Assembly (NCBI RefSeq): GCF_000143415.4
Contig: NW_003314287.1
Span: 1,571,514 to 1,635,513, forward strand
Direction of reading: 5' to 3'
From: Selaginella moellendorffii
Lineage: Eukaryota; Streptophyta; Lycopodiopsida; Selaginellales; Selaginellaceae
Length of the DNA stretch: 64,000 bases
In this document: positions 10,390 to 22,239 of the stretch, piece after piece
How the letters are laid out: every line of letters starts with the position of its first letter
Numbering within the stretch: position 1 is the first letter of the stretch
Translations under genes and position numbers: made by a program
The notes under the pieces: model-generated
Told to the model about the DNA's origin: nothing
Databases searched by the model: none
The model's input: the letters and a program-made list of their open reading frames with translations, nothing else

Positions 10390-11817
10390 ATGAGTGATCT
10401 CCACGCCCAGGAGCTGATTCGATCGTGCCGGGGCCTCGCGGAAGCGGTAGCGCTGCATTCCTCGCTGTGCGATCGAGTGCATCTCGGCGTCTATCTCTCC
10501 AATCTGCTCGTCCAGATGTATGGGAAATGCGGGAGCCCCGATCGCGCGAGGACCGTCTTCGATGGAATTCGACTCAAGAATCGCTTCTCCTGGTCCTTGA
10601 TGATCACGGCGTATGTGCAGAATGGATGTTTGATCCAAGCGCAAGAGCTCTTCGATCGAATGCCCGAGAGAGGCCGAACCGCGTGGAACATCATGATCTC
10701 AGCATATGCCCAAACTAGGGATCTGGAGGAAGCCCAAGAACTCTTTCAAAGGATGCCCGACAAGGATATCGTGTCGTACGGTGCCATGCTGGCGACATAT
10801 GCTGAAAACGGCCAACTGGCGCGAGCCACCGAAATTTTTAGAACCGTGCCGTACAGGGACATGCTGATGTGGACGAGCATGCTGACAGGGTATGCCCAGG
10901 CTAGGCAAATGGGCTTGGCGAAGAATCTGTTTGGTGGCATGCCCGAATGGGACATGGTGAGCTGGACAGCCTTGCTGTGTGGATATTCTCAGAACAATGC
11001 CTCGGAAGACGCGTGGCAAGTATTTACGGCAATGCCGCGGAGGGATCTAGTCACCTGGAACGCGATGCTTGCAGCATATGCCCACAGCGGGAATCTTCTG
11101 GAGTTTGAGAGATGCTTTTGGAAGATGCCCGAATGGAGCATTGCTTCTTGGAACACGATGCTTGCCGCGTACTTCCAGGCCGGAGATTTGCAGCGTGCGT
11201 CTCAAATCTATGACTCGATGCCGCGACACGATTTAATCTCGTCGACTACAATGCTGGAGGTGTTTTCTCAACTGGGGCATCTGTTTTCCGCGAGGAAGCT
11301 CTTTGAGAAGATGGAGGAACGAAACTTGATCTCCTGGACAGTAATGGTGAGCGCGTATGGACGGTTGGGATTTCTTGACGACGCGAAAGCTCTGTTGGAG
11401 AGCATTCCGGAACGAAATGTGATGCCTTGTACCGCTATTCTTGCTTGTTACGCACAAAACGGGCATCTTGACAAGGCCAGGAGAGTTTTGGACGAGATGC
11501 CCGAGCATGACGTGGTGCCGTGGAATGCCATGCTAGCAGGATATAGTCAAGGTGGGAGGCGTGACCTGGCAAGCGAGCTCTTTCAAGAAATGCGGCTGCA
11601 AGGACTCAAATCCGACCAGATCTCTTTTACGTGCTTGCTTCTGGGATTTAGTCACGGCGGAAAGATGGAGGACGCTTTGAGATGCTTCCTTTCGATGCAA
11701 AGTGATGATGGATTGGAGCCAGTGTTGCAACAATACTGCTGCATGGTGGATCTCCTGGACAGGGCTGGACGAGAAAAGGATGCCAGGAATTTAACTGCGA
11801 GCATTCCCTTCAGGTAG
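10390..11817 (+). CDS. PPR protein with tandem S-type repeats, 475 residues
   Basis: Sequence-specific organellar RNA-binding protein of the pentatricopeptide repeat family. It is intronless and consists of about 14 consecutive 31-residue repeats of the form NAMLAAYAHSGNLLEFERCF or SWTVMVSAYGRLGFLDDAKA. Recurrent DRMPE and MPDKD junctions define the unit. The start (MSDLHAQELIRSC) has the usual capping helix. The C-terminus stops early after YCCMVDLLDRAGREKDARNL and SIPFR, so E, E+ and DYW editing domains are absent. It could be 3'-truncated: degenerate PPR sequence from a different paralogue follows immediately. No obvious transit peptide is seen at the ATG. Confidence 0.88.
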   Translation: MSDLHAQELIRSCRGLAEAVALHSSLCDRVHLGVYLSNLLVQMYGKCGSPDRARTVFDGIRLKNRFSWSLMITAYVQNGCLIQAQELFDRMPERGRTAWNIMISAYAQTRDLEEAQELFQRMPDKDIVSYGAMLATYAENGQLARATEIFRTVPYRDMLMWTSMLTGYAQARQMGLAKNLFGGMPEWDMVSWTALLCGYSQNNASEDAWQVFTAMPRRDLVTWNAMLAAYAHSGNLLEFERCFWKMPEWSIASWNTMLAAYFQAGDLQRASQIYDSMPRHDLISSTTMLEVFSQLGHLFSARKLFEKMEERNLISWTVMVSAYGRLGFLDDAKALLESIPERNVMPCTAILACYAQNGHLDKARRVLDEMPEHDVVPWNAMLAGYSQGGRRDLASELFQEMRLQGLKSDQISFTCLLLGFSHGGKMEDALRCFLSMQSDDGLEPVLQQYCCMVDLLDRAGREKDARNLTASIPFR

Positions 11818-11829
11818 AGTAACCGGTCA

Positions 11830-12265
11830 CTGGCACAAGACAAAGAACGTATTCAGTGACGACATGCCAAAGCACAACTTAATCTTGTGGAATATGTTTT
11901 GTTGTCTGGGGGGCTTGGACGAAGCAAAAGAAGTTTTCGCAAGCGTCAAAGAGAATCTTCGATGCGATGCCAAACCATGGCTTGGAACCATGTTGTGTTG
12001 ACTGGACTCTTCATCTGGAAGAGGCGAAGGGCCTGTTCAATCGAATGCCATGTGGTGACCTGGTCTTATCGCCGAGCATGCTACACGCAACGCGCGTACG
12101 CGGAATTAAGAAGCTAGCCGGTTCTTTGCAAGTATGCCAGAGCTAACTTATACTACGCCCATAATGCCACCTCGGGCAAGCTCTTGGATTTCGGAGTCTA
12201 CCATGCTTGCGGCTTATGCAAAGTGTCGGGGATTCTTCCAGGCCAAGAGTTTGTTCAATCGATTT
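11830..12265 (+). pseudogene. PPR gene fragment, decayed
   Basis: Broken PPR coding sequence directly after the PPR gene. Recognisable pieces are KNVFSDDMPKHNLILWN, GGLDEAKEVFASVKENL, ASMPELTYTT and MLAAYAKCRGFFQAKSLFNR. They match, in order and with internal deletions, the PPR gene on the other strand at 34.5-35.2 kb. Frames are interrupted by stops and indels, so it is not a continuation of the upstream gene. Confidence 0.75.
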
Positions 12266-12559
12266 AGTTGTACCTACTCTTAAGACTCAACCAGAACTAA
12301 GTGAACATGACTCTTAACAATTAGAGACGATCACTCTCTTTGCCGCATCGCTGAGATGACAGTGAGGAAAAGCCACTCCTTCGTGATCTTAGTCGCGCAT
12401 CTCCATTGTTTTTTTATAAAGTATTGTCAAATAATAAAGTTATTAGCTAATAAAAGATCTGACAAAATCAAAAATAAGTCCACTTAATATCCTTCACATA
12501 AATAGAAGTCAAAATAAATTTTAAAGCATAAACTATCGCCTCCATTCCAAGAAACAAGG

Positions 12560-12815
12560 TTTAGCTCTGGTAATCAATCGAACAGACTCTTTGCAGCAAG
12601 CATGGTGTTCCACACCACAGAGTCCTTTTTGGCCAACACAAGCTCAGGTTTTAAGACGAGAAAAAACACGAGGAGCGAGTTCCAAGTGACCATGGATTCA
12701 AATTCCCAAGAGCTTGCTTGAGGTGGCCATTCTGGGCGTAGACAAAAACCATGGCAGTTCAGTAAGCTCTGGCATATTTAAAGAACTTCTTTAATTCTGC
12801 AACACAAAAGTGTGT
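12560..12815 (-). pseudogene. PPR gene fragment, decayed, opposite strand
   Basis: The minus strand carries broken PPR sequence such as YAQNGHLKQALG and QRVCSIDYQS. It corresponds to 34.50-34.81 kb of the minus-strand PPR gene. Together with the fragment at 11.8-12.3 kb it forms two opposed pieces of the same paralogue. Confidence 0.65.
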
Positions 12816-12999
12816 CGATGGATTTTAGCTTAGTACATTTTGGTGAGGTAAAAGGCCTGTTCATCAAATGCCATTTGATGTCACTCATCCACAGTGACTA
12901 AATCCCAGAAATAGAGATCTGGTCAGCTTTGAGGCCTTTCAGCCGAAAAGATGCCCATTTTGCAGGTAATATTGAATCATGGCATCACATTTTGCTCCG

Positions 13000-14264
13000 G
13001 ATGGTCTCCAACAGGGCTTTTGTGTCATTATCAACACCCATACGCGCTCACCATTACTGGAAGTTGCATCTTCTTAAAGAATCTAAGAAAAGACCTAAAA
13101 CATTGTAGTCAACAAGATTAAATTGTGCCACAGCATTACCAATTTCTGGCATGGAAGTACGTGGCTCATGTAAGAAACAATGCTTCCTTGGAAGTCTAAT
13201 AGACTCAATCTGAGTATATTTACACATATTTTGCACATATAGGATAACTTATATTTGATATTTAAACACTTAATTTGAGAAAATCGTGTGGAAGAAGTTA
13301 CTTTAGGAAATACCGGGAGGCGGTGGAAGGCGTGAGAGGGAAAGAAGAGGACCAATTGTGATAAGTTGCACAACTACAATTTTTTTGTCACAAACCAACC
13401 TCCCAAAGGGTGTTTTATATTTTTTGGACTATTAGTTCATGTTGGTTGGCTAAATAGTTCTGTGAATCAAAAAGTGTACAAGGTAATAAGCAATTTTTTA
13501 AAAGAAATGTCTTAAGTTTGTATAGTGGTGACACTGGTTGATACCACCCCTTGCAACACTATGTCTTACAAATTAAAGGCCAGCCCTAAACTATTTAACA
13601 AATCAGCTAGTTTAATTCCAGTTTTTGTGTCAGTTAGTAGCCTAATGCAATTCATAACAAAAAAAGACCAATATATTAATCGAGTTGAATTAAACAACTT
13701 AGAAATTGTTTAATCAACCAAAGAAAACCTTTGGAGGTTAATCCACAACAACTTGTTGGTTTTGTGACAAAAACCAACAATTTAGGTGCCCTGTAAAGGC
13801 AAATTAATCTTGGAGAAAAATATCTGGCAAGCTTTTTATAGAACACGTCAGTGGAAAGCTTGTTATAAGCGACAAAGGATCAAGTGAAAGCTATATCTTT
13901 TCACATTGACCGAGATTCCAGTTTTTGTGAAGAAGTCTATAGTCCAAAGTGATGCGATGCATGGAAAATATGGATTCACCAATAACAATCTTGCATAGGT
14001 GCCTCTTTTGACTACTGGACTGTCTCTCACAATCACAACGAATTCGAATGGAGGTGAACCAGATCGGTAATGTACTGAGATCAAAGAATCTAACAGGATC
14101 TTTGATCTCAGCCATTGGGAGAAAAAGGTTCGTTCCCTTATATATAACTCTTGCGGAAAGGAAAGTTATGTTAGGTCATTTCGTCCGTGATTAATCGCTG
14201 TCAAAAAGACTGCTGGCGCTGAAAGGATTGTATCTGGTTTAGGGTTTAGGGTTAAAGAATTAAA
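13000..14264. other. AT-rich non-coding stretch with a possible gene remnant
   Basis: Mostly AT-rich DNA without recognisable genes. On the minus strand, 14115-13870 has two overlapping frames with protein-like composition (for example FDLSTLPIWFTSI and RLLHKNWNLGQCEK), which may be the remnant of an unidentified gene. No function is assigned. Confidence 0.35.
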
Positions 14265-15071
14265 GTGAATGATTTTCGGAGACAAGGGACGAGCGCACAA
14301 AGAGTCGCGTGATTCGCCTCCAGGAACTTGACAATGCAGTAAAACAGTGTCTTTTGTCAGACTTTATTGGTGGCGGTGGTGGTCGGGTCTTGGATCTGGC
14401 TTGCGGTAGAGGAGGCGACATCTTCAAGCTGGATGGACTAGGAGTGCACAAATATTTGGGGGTGGACTTCTCCATGAAAAAATCAGGGAGGCCGAGGCGA
14501 GAGCTCAAGCCCTAAGAGCTATGACAGCCAAGTTTGTGGAGTACGATTGTTTCTCGTCACGTTTGCCTCAAGATGTCACAGCGGAGGGACCGTATGACGC
14601 TTGCAGCTGCCAGCGTGCAATACATTATGCATCCAACGAGGCTACTGCACGTACAGCCCTGTACAACATCTCGTCCTCGCTAAAGCGGGGCGGATGGCTT
14701 GTAGGCACCACCGTGGACTCGCGGGTGGTTTTGGACAAGCTAAGGAGGGGTGTCCAACAGTGTACAGCTTGAAGAAACCCGTGAACAAAGAGCTGGTGTT
14801 TGGCAACGAATACGACTTGGTAATTCTTGCAAATTCTTGGTAATTGGCATGCATGACCAGCTCCAGACCATACTCCCTTGCAAGCTTCTCCCACGCATCA
14901 AAAAACACAATGTACTCAGGGCAGTCATTGACCGCGCCCTCCAGTGCTGGCAAGCACAGGCTGGGCAGGAAGGTTGGCGGGCTCACAGCCACGAAGGCAG
15001 AGGATTTCCCCCTGTATTGCGTCTTTGCTTTCCAAAAGCTCCCCTGTATGAGCAAGAACAAACGAAACTAA
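14265..15071 (+). pseudogene. mRNA cap guanine-N7 methyltransferase, broken copy 1
   Basis: The intact enzyme would N7-methylate the mRNA cap using SAM. Pieces seen: DERTNKSRVIRLQELDNAV, the SAM motif VLDLACGRGGDIFKLDG, GVHKYLGVDFSM, KFVEYDCFSSRLPQDV, ACSCQRAIHYA, ALYNISSSLKRGGW and ELVFGNEYDL. A one-base shift near 14480, after GVDFSM, breaks the frame. The next segment (DCPEYIVFFDAWEKLAREYG, then LELVMHANYQEF) is on the minus strand at about 14957-14829, whereas the C-terminus (PLYCVFAFQKLPCMSKN) is back on the plus strand at 14945-15071. A short internal block is therefore inverted. A second, wholly colinear broken copy lies at 21.6-22.2 kb on the minus strand. Homology between the copies runs on to about 15140. 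Confidence 0.8.
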
Positions 15072-15540
15072 TTTGGTGAAATGAATGTATAAAAGCCTCT
15101 CAATCAAATCTTGTTGTTTGCAAAAGGCAGCGCTCCCTACTTTCAAAGTCCCACTTCTTGGAAGCTTGCCTCCATTCCATAGCATCTTCATAAAAGGCAC
15201 GTCGAATTGTCTTAACAATGCAGCAAAGTGCTTTAAATTCAAAGTCCACGACCATCAGCCTTGGAAGAACCTAATGGTTGAAATGAAGCTGATTGATGAT
15301 TTAAATTGATGGAAAAATGAAAACTAAAGTACATGTGTGCAGGTTACAGTGCAAGATGCTAGCACATAAGGTTTCAGCCTCTGCAAGTCAAAAGAGCACA
15401 GAACACAGATTGTTTTCCTCGTGATCTATGTTGTTCTCTGATCACTCGCAGCCGCTTGACACCAGCAGCTCAGATTGCTGAAACAACCACAATCCAAGAC
15501 ATTTGGTGACAAAAGAGGGTATAGCCTCTTACCAGGAGAG

Positions 15541-16480
15541 CTACGTCGAGAGTAACTTGTAGGTGAGACGATCAGCTTGGCAAAATCGAGACTCGTACGG
15601 CATGTCGTCCACCCCCAGATCACCGTAACACCCTCCAACACCAACTTTAGACACCGGGCACTCGCGCTCCGTCACAACTCCACCACGCAACAAGTGGAGT
15701 AGCTGGGTGGTGAGGTCGCTTCCAAAGCTGGACACCCTACCAGCAATCCCGCTGTAAACCTGGATGCTTCCGGAGTTCGACCTGGTTCTCACTCCTCGGC
15801 TCGAGCCTCAACCCGTCCAACTCCAATTCCATCACCTTGGAGCCATCGTAGAGCGTCGATCGCCTCGCCGCGTCCTCGTGGATGGAACAAGGAAGCTGGA
15901 GACTCCACTCTCACAGGCAGGCAGTCGAGAGCAGAGAAGAGGAGGAGATGGTCCTGCTCAAACACAAGAATCCCCGTGTCGTCGAGTGCGACTAGCTCTG
16001 GCACGCGAGTCGACCCTGTCTCCTGTCCGTGGCAGAAGCTCCACCTCCTGTCGGCTGCGTCCCAGGCAAAGAGCTCGAAGCTACCGGTGCACACGTACCC
16101 GGCAACCAAGGAGCCACAGAGCACAGCCAAGCACTTCACCTCCCCATTCTCTCGCTGCTCGCAGGGAAGCTCGCCCATATAAGGTGCCAGTGGCTCGCCC
16201 GGATCACATCAGGCACGTGGACAGCGCGACACAGAAGTAGAGGGAGCCAGCGCTAGAAAATACCCCGAATCTCAACTCCCACACAGTGTTGTCAGCGAAA
16301 GAGAGAGCTCTCACACCGGACAGTCGCGAGAATGGGGGAAGCTCGAACCACTCGTCACAGTAGCCACAACGTGTGTACGCACTCCATGAACCATAAGAAC
16401 CACGCAATCCACTGGAATGGTGGAAGCATCAAACTGTGTCATAAATTGCTCCCAAGCTCTTGATACTAGCCACAAGTGTT
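15541..16480 (-). pseudogene. Decayed gene, possibly F-box/kelch-like
   Basis: Several minus-strand frames follow one another with protein-like composition but no continuous frame: VSRAWEQFMTQFDASTIP, YTRCGYCDEWFELPPFSRL, SGVRALSFADNTVWELRFG, YVCTGSFELFAWDAADRRW, VPELVALDDTGILVFEQDHL and LRWLQGDGIGVGRV. The EWFELPPFSRL and FELFAWDAADRRWS phrases resemble kelch or F-box-associated propeller blades of plant F-box proteins. This is a weak family call. Stops and frame changes indicate a pseudogene. Confidence 0.45.
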
Positions 16481-16559
16481 CTAATGTTACTTTTGGAGAT
16501 AGATTATGTTTTTTAATGCTTGGCAAAAGATGGTTTTTTTTATTGCTCATAAGGTTATA

Positions 16560-19500
16560 CAATTAAGAGCCATTTATAGTGCCATGACTGCCTTTTCATT
16601 ATAGAGTTCCTAGTTAGCTTTATTATGTTATGGTAATTTCATTGTTCTCAACTAAATTGACTTTTGCCATAATAGCAAGTTACTTGATAGGCTTTAGAAT
16701 AATTTCATTATTCTCAAGTTGATTGGCTTTCGTTGTAATAGTTAATTGTTTGATACTTTGTATGAACCTTGATGGTAAGTTGGTGAAGTATCTAATTCAT
16801 TATGTGATTGTGAGCATAATTTTTTTCCATTAAGAGTATAATTTTTAAATTGGCATGGAATGCATAAATAAATTTTTTTGTCTCCTTGTTAATATGAGAA
16901 AAATTTTAAGTAGCAAACTACATATCTATATAAAAAAAATTATAAAAGTTAAAATATTAATTCACTTATGAACTTTGTTTTCATTGAAAGTACATCCATG
17001 GCACCTGTGGTAAAATGTAGGTCCTCTCAAACTTTGAGGGTAGACCTGGAAGAAGTTAACTCCCCTTCATATCGAAACAAAAAAATATAAATTTAAAGGG
17101 GATGTTATGTTGTAAATTTTAAAAGTTTACATTTTAAAAATTTTTAATTGTTATGACGAAATGTATTTATCTCAATTTTTTCTTTGGCTTATTTAAACTA
17201 GTCTATAACTTATAAAAAAAACCATAAAATTTAATTATATAAATTCCAATATAAATTTTTATGTACTTATAACAATCAATTTAATTTTTTTAATGTTATT
17301 TTAGATCTTTTTTATCTTTCTACTTAGTGTGTGCTAATTTATCCTTGATAGCATAAGAATGCACTTTCAATATTAAATTAAAACTATGCAATCTTCATGA
17401 TTTTGGTAAGTATGGTCATATTAGGTTTTAAGTGAATACACATTATAGTTATTATTGATAAAGGGTTTTTCTACTTTGCTCGGTGTTAAAATGTAAAATT
17501 ATTTTTACTTTACTTGGTGTTAAAATGTAAATCCCTCAGTGTAGATGATAATAAACGTCGAACTCTCACCCAACTCATTATGCCAAAAAGTAGAAGTTAA
17601 GAAACCCTTCATTGAATCACTCTCATACATTTCAACAATTAGATTTTACGAAATGCTTATTTAAACAAAAAATCTTTCTCCCACATATTGATGTTAAATG
17701 TTTATTTTAATAAAAAATGAAGATTCAAAATTGATGGTATATTGGTGAATGAGGGTTGTGCATTTTCCCTCCCCAAGACTTTATAATTAAGTTAACTTTG
17801 ATAAGAGTGCATGGAGATTGATTATTTGATTTATAATATGTTATTATTTTATAAATTTATTGTGGGTAGCTGCATAATAGCCATAAAAAGTTAGATAAAC
17901 AAAAGATTTAATCTATGTTTTAATTGGAGACTTTTGATCATAAATTTGCAAATTTTTTAATTGTTTTATTTTTGATTTTGTATGTTTATTTTAAGCTCTC
18001 ACATTACTAAAAATAAGTGGTTCTAATTGTTGTTAAGGAATGCTCAGATTTTCAAGAGTACTATCAAAAGGTTCATGCAACATTAGTTAATTTAGTGTTT
18101 ATATTTTAAATTTGTTTTAGGTCTTTTATTATATTGGTCAATGTATGTTTAAATTATCTTCTATTACCATATATTGCTATCTATTTAGTTTTACATCATG
18201 CGGTGGAGCAAATTATAAGTAACAAAAAAATTAGGGTTTAAATCTTTTTTCAATTAGTTAATTATCTTAGAATATATTGAGGTAATCTATATACTACTCT
18301 TTGAGTTGAGTAATATTAGTTTGAATGACTTATTAGGAAATTTTTGGTTTAATTTACTCATACTATACTAAATACAATGGTGGGAAATTTTTGATTTAAT
18401 TATGCTTTTAAAATTTTTAACTTATATTTATGAGGGCATGAATTTATAAGGAAGCATAATAAATTATAAATAACCAAAGAAAATAACTTAAAAGTAATTT
18501 ATAAGAGTTCAAACAATAAACTACAATCCAAAACAAGAAGTTAAAATGTCATTGGGTTTAAATAGTACTAAGTTGGGTAAACTAAATTTTCTATAAAATT
18601 TAAATTTAAGAATTTATACCAATCTTTATTTTTATTGCATGTATGCAAGATGAAATAAATTTAGCAACAGTGGGTGAATGAGATTGGGTAACTTGTTATA
18701 AAGTTCAAATTTAAAAATTTATACCAATTTTCATTTTCTATGCATCTGTGCAAGAGGAGATAGAGTTAACAACAACTATATGTATACATATGACACACCT
18801 AGCCAAGACTTAGCTATGCATGTACATAATCATTACACATTATATATTTCCTTATATCTTTTCCATTTATCTCATTTTATGATTTTTTGTTTGTACCTTT
18901 TTTTTAATAATGTAAATGAGTCACATAATATGTTATATTTATGAATTTGATTTGCTAAGTTACAAAATTGAATGGTTTGCACCTTGCTCTTTACCATTTT
19001 TCTTTTATACTCTTGCATTGCTCTTTGAATCTCTTAGATGATCTTTGTGAGACAACAAATGATTGGCTTAAGAAGGAGTATCTGAATTCCTCACTTCAAC
19101 CATAGAATCCATAGTCATGGGCTTCCTCCAAGGGAGAAAACATTTAGCCGGGGTGACTAATAGATTCAGCAACCAGACTATTTTCCTCCATTGTCTTCAC
19201 CTAGCACTTGCCACTTTAAACTGAGATAGAGATCCTTACATCTGCCAGAGCTCTGAAAGAGAAGATCACCTCCAAGTCAAGCTCCTTCTCCAAATGTTCA
19301 ATAGATAGCACATTTCTACCAAAAGGCATTGCCATCAAAGCTCGATCTGCTAAATAAGATTAGTAACTGAAACAACATGGTTGTGCTATTTTGTTCACCT
19401 TTCTTGTTACACAAGAGACTTTGAACAAGTATATCATCTCGTATAGCTGCCGCTCACTCAAGTACTAACCAACAAAAGATTGCAGCATACCATTTTATCC

Positions 19501-19790
19501 ATGCTCTTCACCATCTGACAAAGAAGACCAAAATTACCTTGAAGAAACAGCAAGAGCTCATTTCTTTTAATCATTACTGTAAGCGCATCCATAGGACATA
19601 AAATGTAGCTCAGAGTCTCACCTATTCAGATAATTGCCAAGTGTAAGTTCCGGGAAACAGTGGGACTGGACGAGTAGGCGAACAAGTAATTGATCTCCAC
19701 GGACTTGTGACAAAAACCAGTTTTCATTTTCACGGCCGGATCTCTGCCATGCCACAAAAGATACTCATATGGCAAAAGAACTCCCAGCAC
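16560..19790. other. AT-rich gene-free block
   Basis: About 3.2 kb of very AT-rich DNA with frequent poly-A and poly-T tracts. I see no coding sequence, tRNA or clear transposon terminus. The last 700 bp (from about 19080) has a more balanced composition, but no long frame or family motif. Confidence 0.5.
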
Positions 19791-19799
19791 CTTCAGCAT

Positions 19800-20240
19800 C
19801 TATGGTACCACCACGGAGTCAAGTAGGTTTGAAAACCGAAGTACCTGCGGCACAAGAATCAACGCGTTGCAAATTTGCACGGACAGTACCTCTGGATCAT
19901 ACGTATCTGGCATGAATGTTCCGTATTGTAACTTGAGAACCTGTACCTGTGGATGAAAGTAGAGTAAACAAACGCAAAAGAGCATAGAAATGGCCAGCAC
20001 CTTTGCAAGAAGATAAGAAAGAGAACCCTCACATAGCGCACGAGAATCATTGGCATACCGGGCCCTGCAATCAATCAGCTGCAAACGTTTTCCAGAAGCA
20101 CCGTAGAAAAACCGCAGAGCTTTATGAGCGAATAGAGAAGTCCATGTCACCGCTCCACAGGCCGACGGCAAGAGATGTTCCAGCTTATGCCGCTGACAGA
20201 TACCTGTGTTGGGCAATAGAGATTTTCGACGTCCATGCCA
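19800..20240 (-). other. Open but unrecognised minus-strand stretch
   Basis: The minus strand has an open frame with phrases such as LLAKVLAISMLFCVCLLYF and TYDPEVLSVQICNALILVPQ. I do not recognise a family, and it abuts decayed PPR sequence. It may be a gene remnant rather than a gene. Confidence 0.3.
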
Positions 20241-20244
20241 TCCG

Positions 20245-20530
20245 GTTGTGCTTTTGAATGTTCCCGTAAGTGCTCTTCAAATCTGTAACACCAACGTAAA
20301 GCATTCCAGGACACGACATTTCTCTCTGGCATGTGGGCAAACGTTTTCAAAGCTTTATCGATATTCCCGCAATCGGCATAAGGTGACAGCATAGAGTCCA
20401 TGCCAGGCGATTTCTCTCCAGCATAGAGTCGAGCACAAGCTCAGATTGCTTGAGGCTGCTGTTTTGGGCGTACGCAGCCAACATGGCGTTTCTGACGGAT
20501 GCCCTCAAACATTTCTGGGGATGTCCTGAA
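20245..20530 (-). pseudogene. PPR gene fragment, decayed
   Basis: Pieces NAMLAAYAQNSSLKQSELV, MLSPYADCGNIDKALKTF and AHMPERNVVSWNAL match the PPR gene on the minus strand at 35.5-35.75 kb. Frames are broken by small indels. Confidence 0.8.
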
Positions 20531-20534
20531 CAAG

Positions 20535-20835
20535 GTGCCAAATGTAGACATTCCTGGCGAGCTTCTCGCCGTAGCAAGAGTGTCTTCTCGCGCTTGGTTG
20601 AGAAGCCCAAGCAATTGCGCTTGATCCTGATCCATTTCCAGAGTGTGGAGCTCGAGAAGCTCGGTGGTTAAGTTGGTGCTCGTCGGACGAGCCTCGTCCT
20701 CCAGGGTGTGGGAGAAGTCACTGAAGGTGCGAGAGGGATGGACTACAAAGAAGAGGACCCTGTTGCAGGTCATGTGCCAGCCGCGGCGCAAACACCACAA
20801 TGCTGGCCAAGACATGAAAGACTTTCACAGATCTG
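20535..20835 (-). pseudogene. SGNH-type membrane protein gene fragment, decayed
   Basis: Pieces of the gene at 9.2-10.3 kb are recognisable in the same order: GWHMTCNRVLFF (parent GWHITRNRVLFF), FSDFSHTLEDEARP (parent HSDFSHTLEDEHLR), LTTELLELHTLEMDQDQA, and sequence derived from LLNTAAKREKMTAPLL. Large internal deletions removed the GDS block. Confidence 0.8.
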
Positions 20836-20879
20836 GGGAGGACGAGCAACCCTGTGATTCGTGATTGATCAGGAGCTCA

Positions 20880-21345
20880 TTTGCATCTCGGTGTCCATAT
20901 CTCTCCAATTAGCTCGTCAAGATGTATGGGCTATGTGGCAGCCGCGAGGGGTGGAATTCGACCCAAGAATCGCTTCTCCTGGTCCTCAAAATGCTTGCTG
21001 CATATGCCCACATCGGGGATCTGGTAGACTTTGAGACATGCTTCTGGAAGATGCATTGCTTCTTTGAACACGATGCCTACCGCGTGAGATTGGCCAGCGT
21101 GCGCCTCAAATCCATGACTACCTCGAGCATGGTAGTCGACGAGATTAATCGTGCCGGACAGTAATTACGAGCGCGTATGGATGTTCGGGACTTGATGACG
21201 ACACGAAAGCCCTGTTGAATGAGCAGAGTGTGATACCGTGATTGCATGTTACTGGCATCTACAAGGCCTCAAATCTCTTTTACGTGCTTGTTTCTGGGAT
21301 TTAGTCACTGCGGAAGGATGGAAGACGCTTTAAGATGCTTCCTCT
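20880..21345 (+). pseudogene. PPR gene fragment, decayed copy of the 10.4-kb PPR
   Basis: Pieces MYGLCGSREGWNSTQESLLL, KMLAAYAHIGDLVDFETCFW and sequence related to the QISFTCLLLGFSH region match the PPR gene at 10390-11817. The order and strand relative to the SGNH fragment next to it are the same as in the parent pair, so the pair was copied together and then decayed. Confidence 0.8.
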
Positions 21346-21574
21346 CGATGCTCGTGGAACGCTCTAAACGGGAGCAAAAGAAGTTTTCGATCGCAAACCA
21401 TAGCTTAGTAACTTAGAACTCCATTTTGGCTGGGTTTGTCATCTGAAAAAGGCAAAGCCTTCTTATCTTGGAACTCGCTCCTCTGTCGTCGCAAAACAGG
21501 ATGCTGTGAAATGCTGAGCTTGTGTTTGAAGAGATGGCCGAGAGACTCTGTGGTGTGACCATGCAGATGAGAGC

Positions 21575-22215
21575 AGGGAACGCTGCCTCTTGCAAACAAC
21601 GAAGTTTAATTGAGAGGCTTTGCGCTTCTTATTCTTGCTCATACAGGGGAGCTTTTGGAAAGCAAAGACGCAATACAGGGGGAAAACCTTTGCCTCCGCG
21701 GCTGTGAGCCCGTCACCCTTCCTGCCCAGCCTGTGCTTGCCAGCAAATTCTTGGAAATTGGCAGGCATGACCAGCTCCAGACCATACTCCCTTGCAAGCT
21801 TCTCCCACGCATCAAGAAACACAAGGTACTGCAGTCAATGACCACGCCCGCCAGTGCAAAGTCGTATTCGTTGTCGTGTTGCCCACCCTCTTAAGCTTGT
21901 CCAAAACCACCCGTGGTGCCTACAAACCATCCGCCCGGCTTGAGCGACGACGAGATGTTGTACAGGGCTGTACGTGCGGTAGCCTCGTTGGATGCAGCGT
22001 AATGTATTGCAAGCTGGCAGCTGCAAGCGTCATACGGTCCCTCCGCTGTGACATCTTGAGGCAAACGTGACGAGAAACAATCGAACTCCACAAACTTGGC
22101 TGTCATAGCTCTTAGGGCTTGAGCTCGGCCTCCCTGATTCTTTCATGGAGAAGTCCACTCCCATATATTTGTGCACTCCTAGTCCATCCAGCTTATGGCC
22201 TCCGGCCAGATCCAA
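21575..22215 (-). pseudogene. mRNA cap guanine-N7 methyltransferase, broken copy 2
   Basis: Minus-strand, colinear remnant of a cap methyltransferase: KLDGLGVHKYMGVDFSMKE, TAKFVEFDCFSSRLPQDV, AEGPYDACSCQLAIHYA, TALYNISSSLKPGGWFVG, DAWEKLAREYGLELVMPANF, and the C-terminal FPLYCVFAFQKLPCMSKNKK. The glycine-rich SAM loop is largely deleted. After GVDFSMKE the frame is off by one base, as in copy 1. Compared with copy 1 there is a further small deletion in the REAEARAQAL region. All segments keep one orientation, so this copy probably preserves the ancestral order. Confidence 0.8.
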
Positions 22216-22239
22216 GACCCTCAGCTAAAATAAACATCA

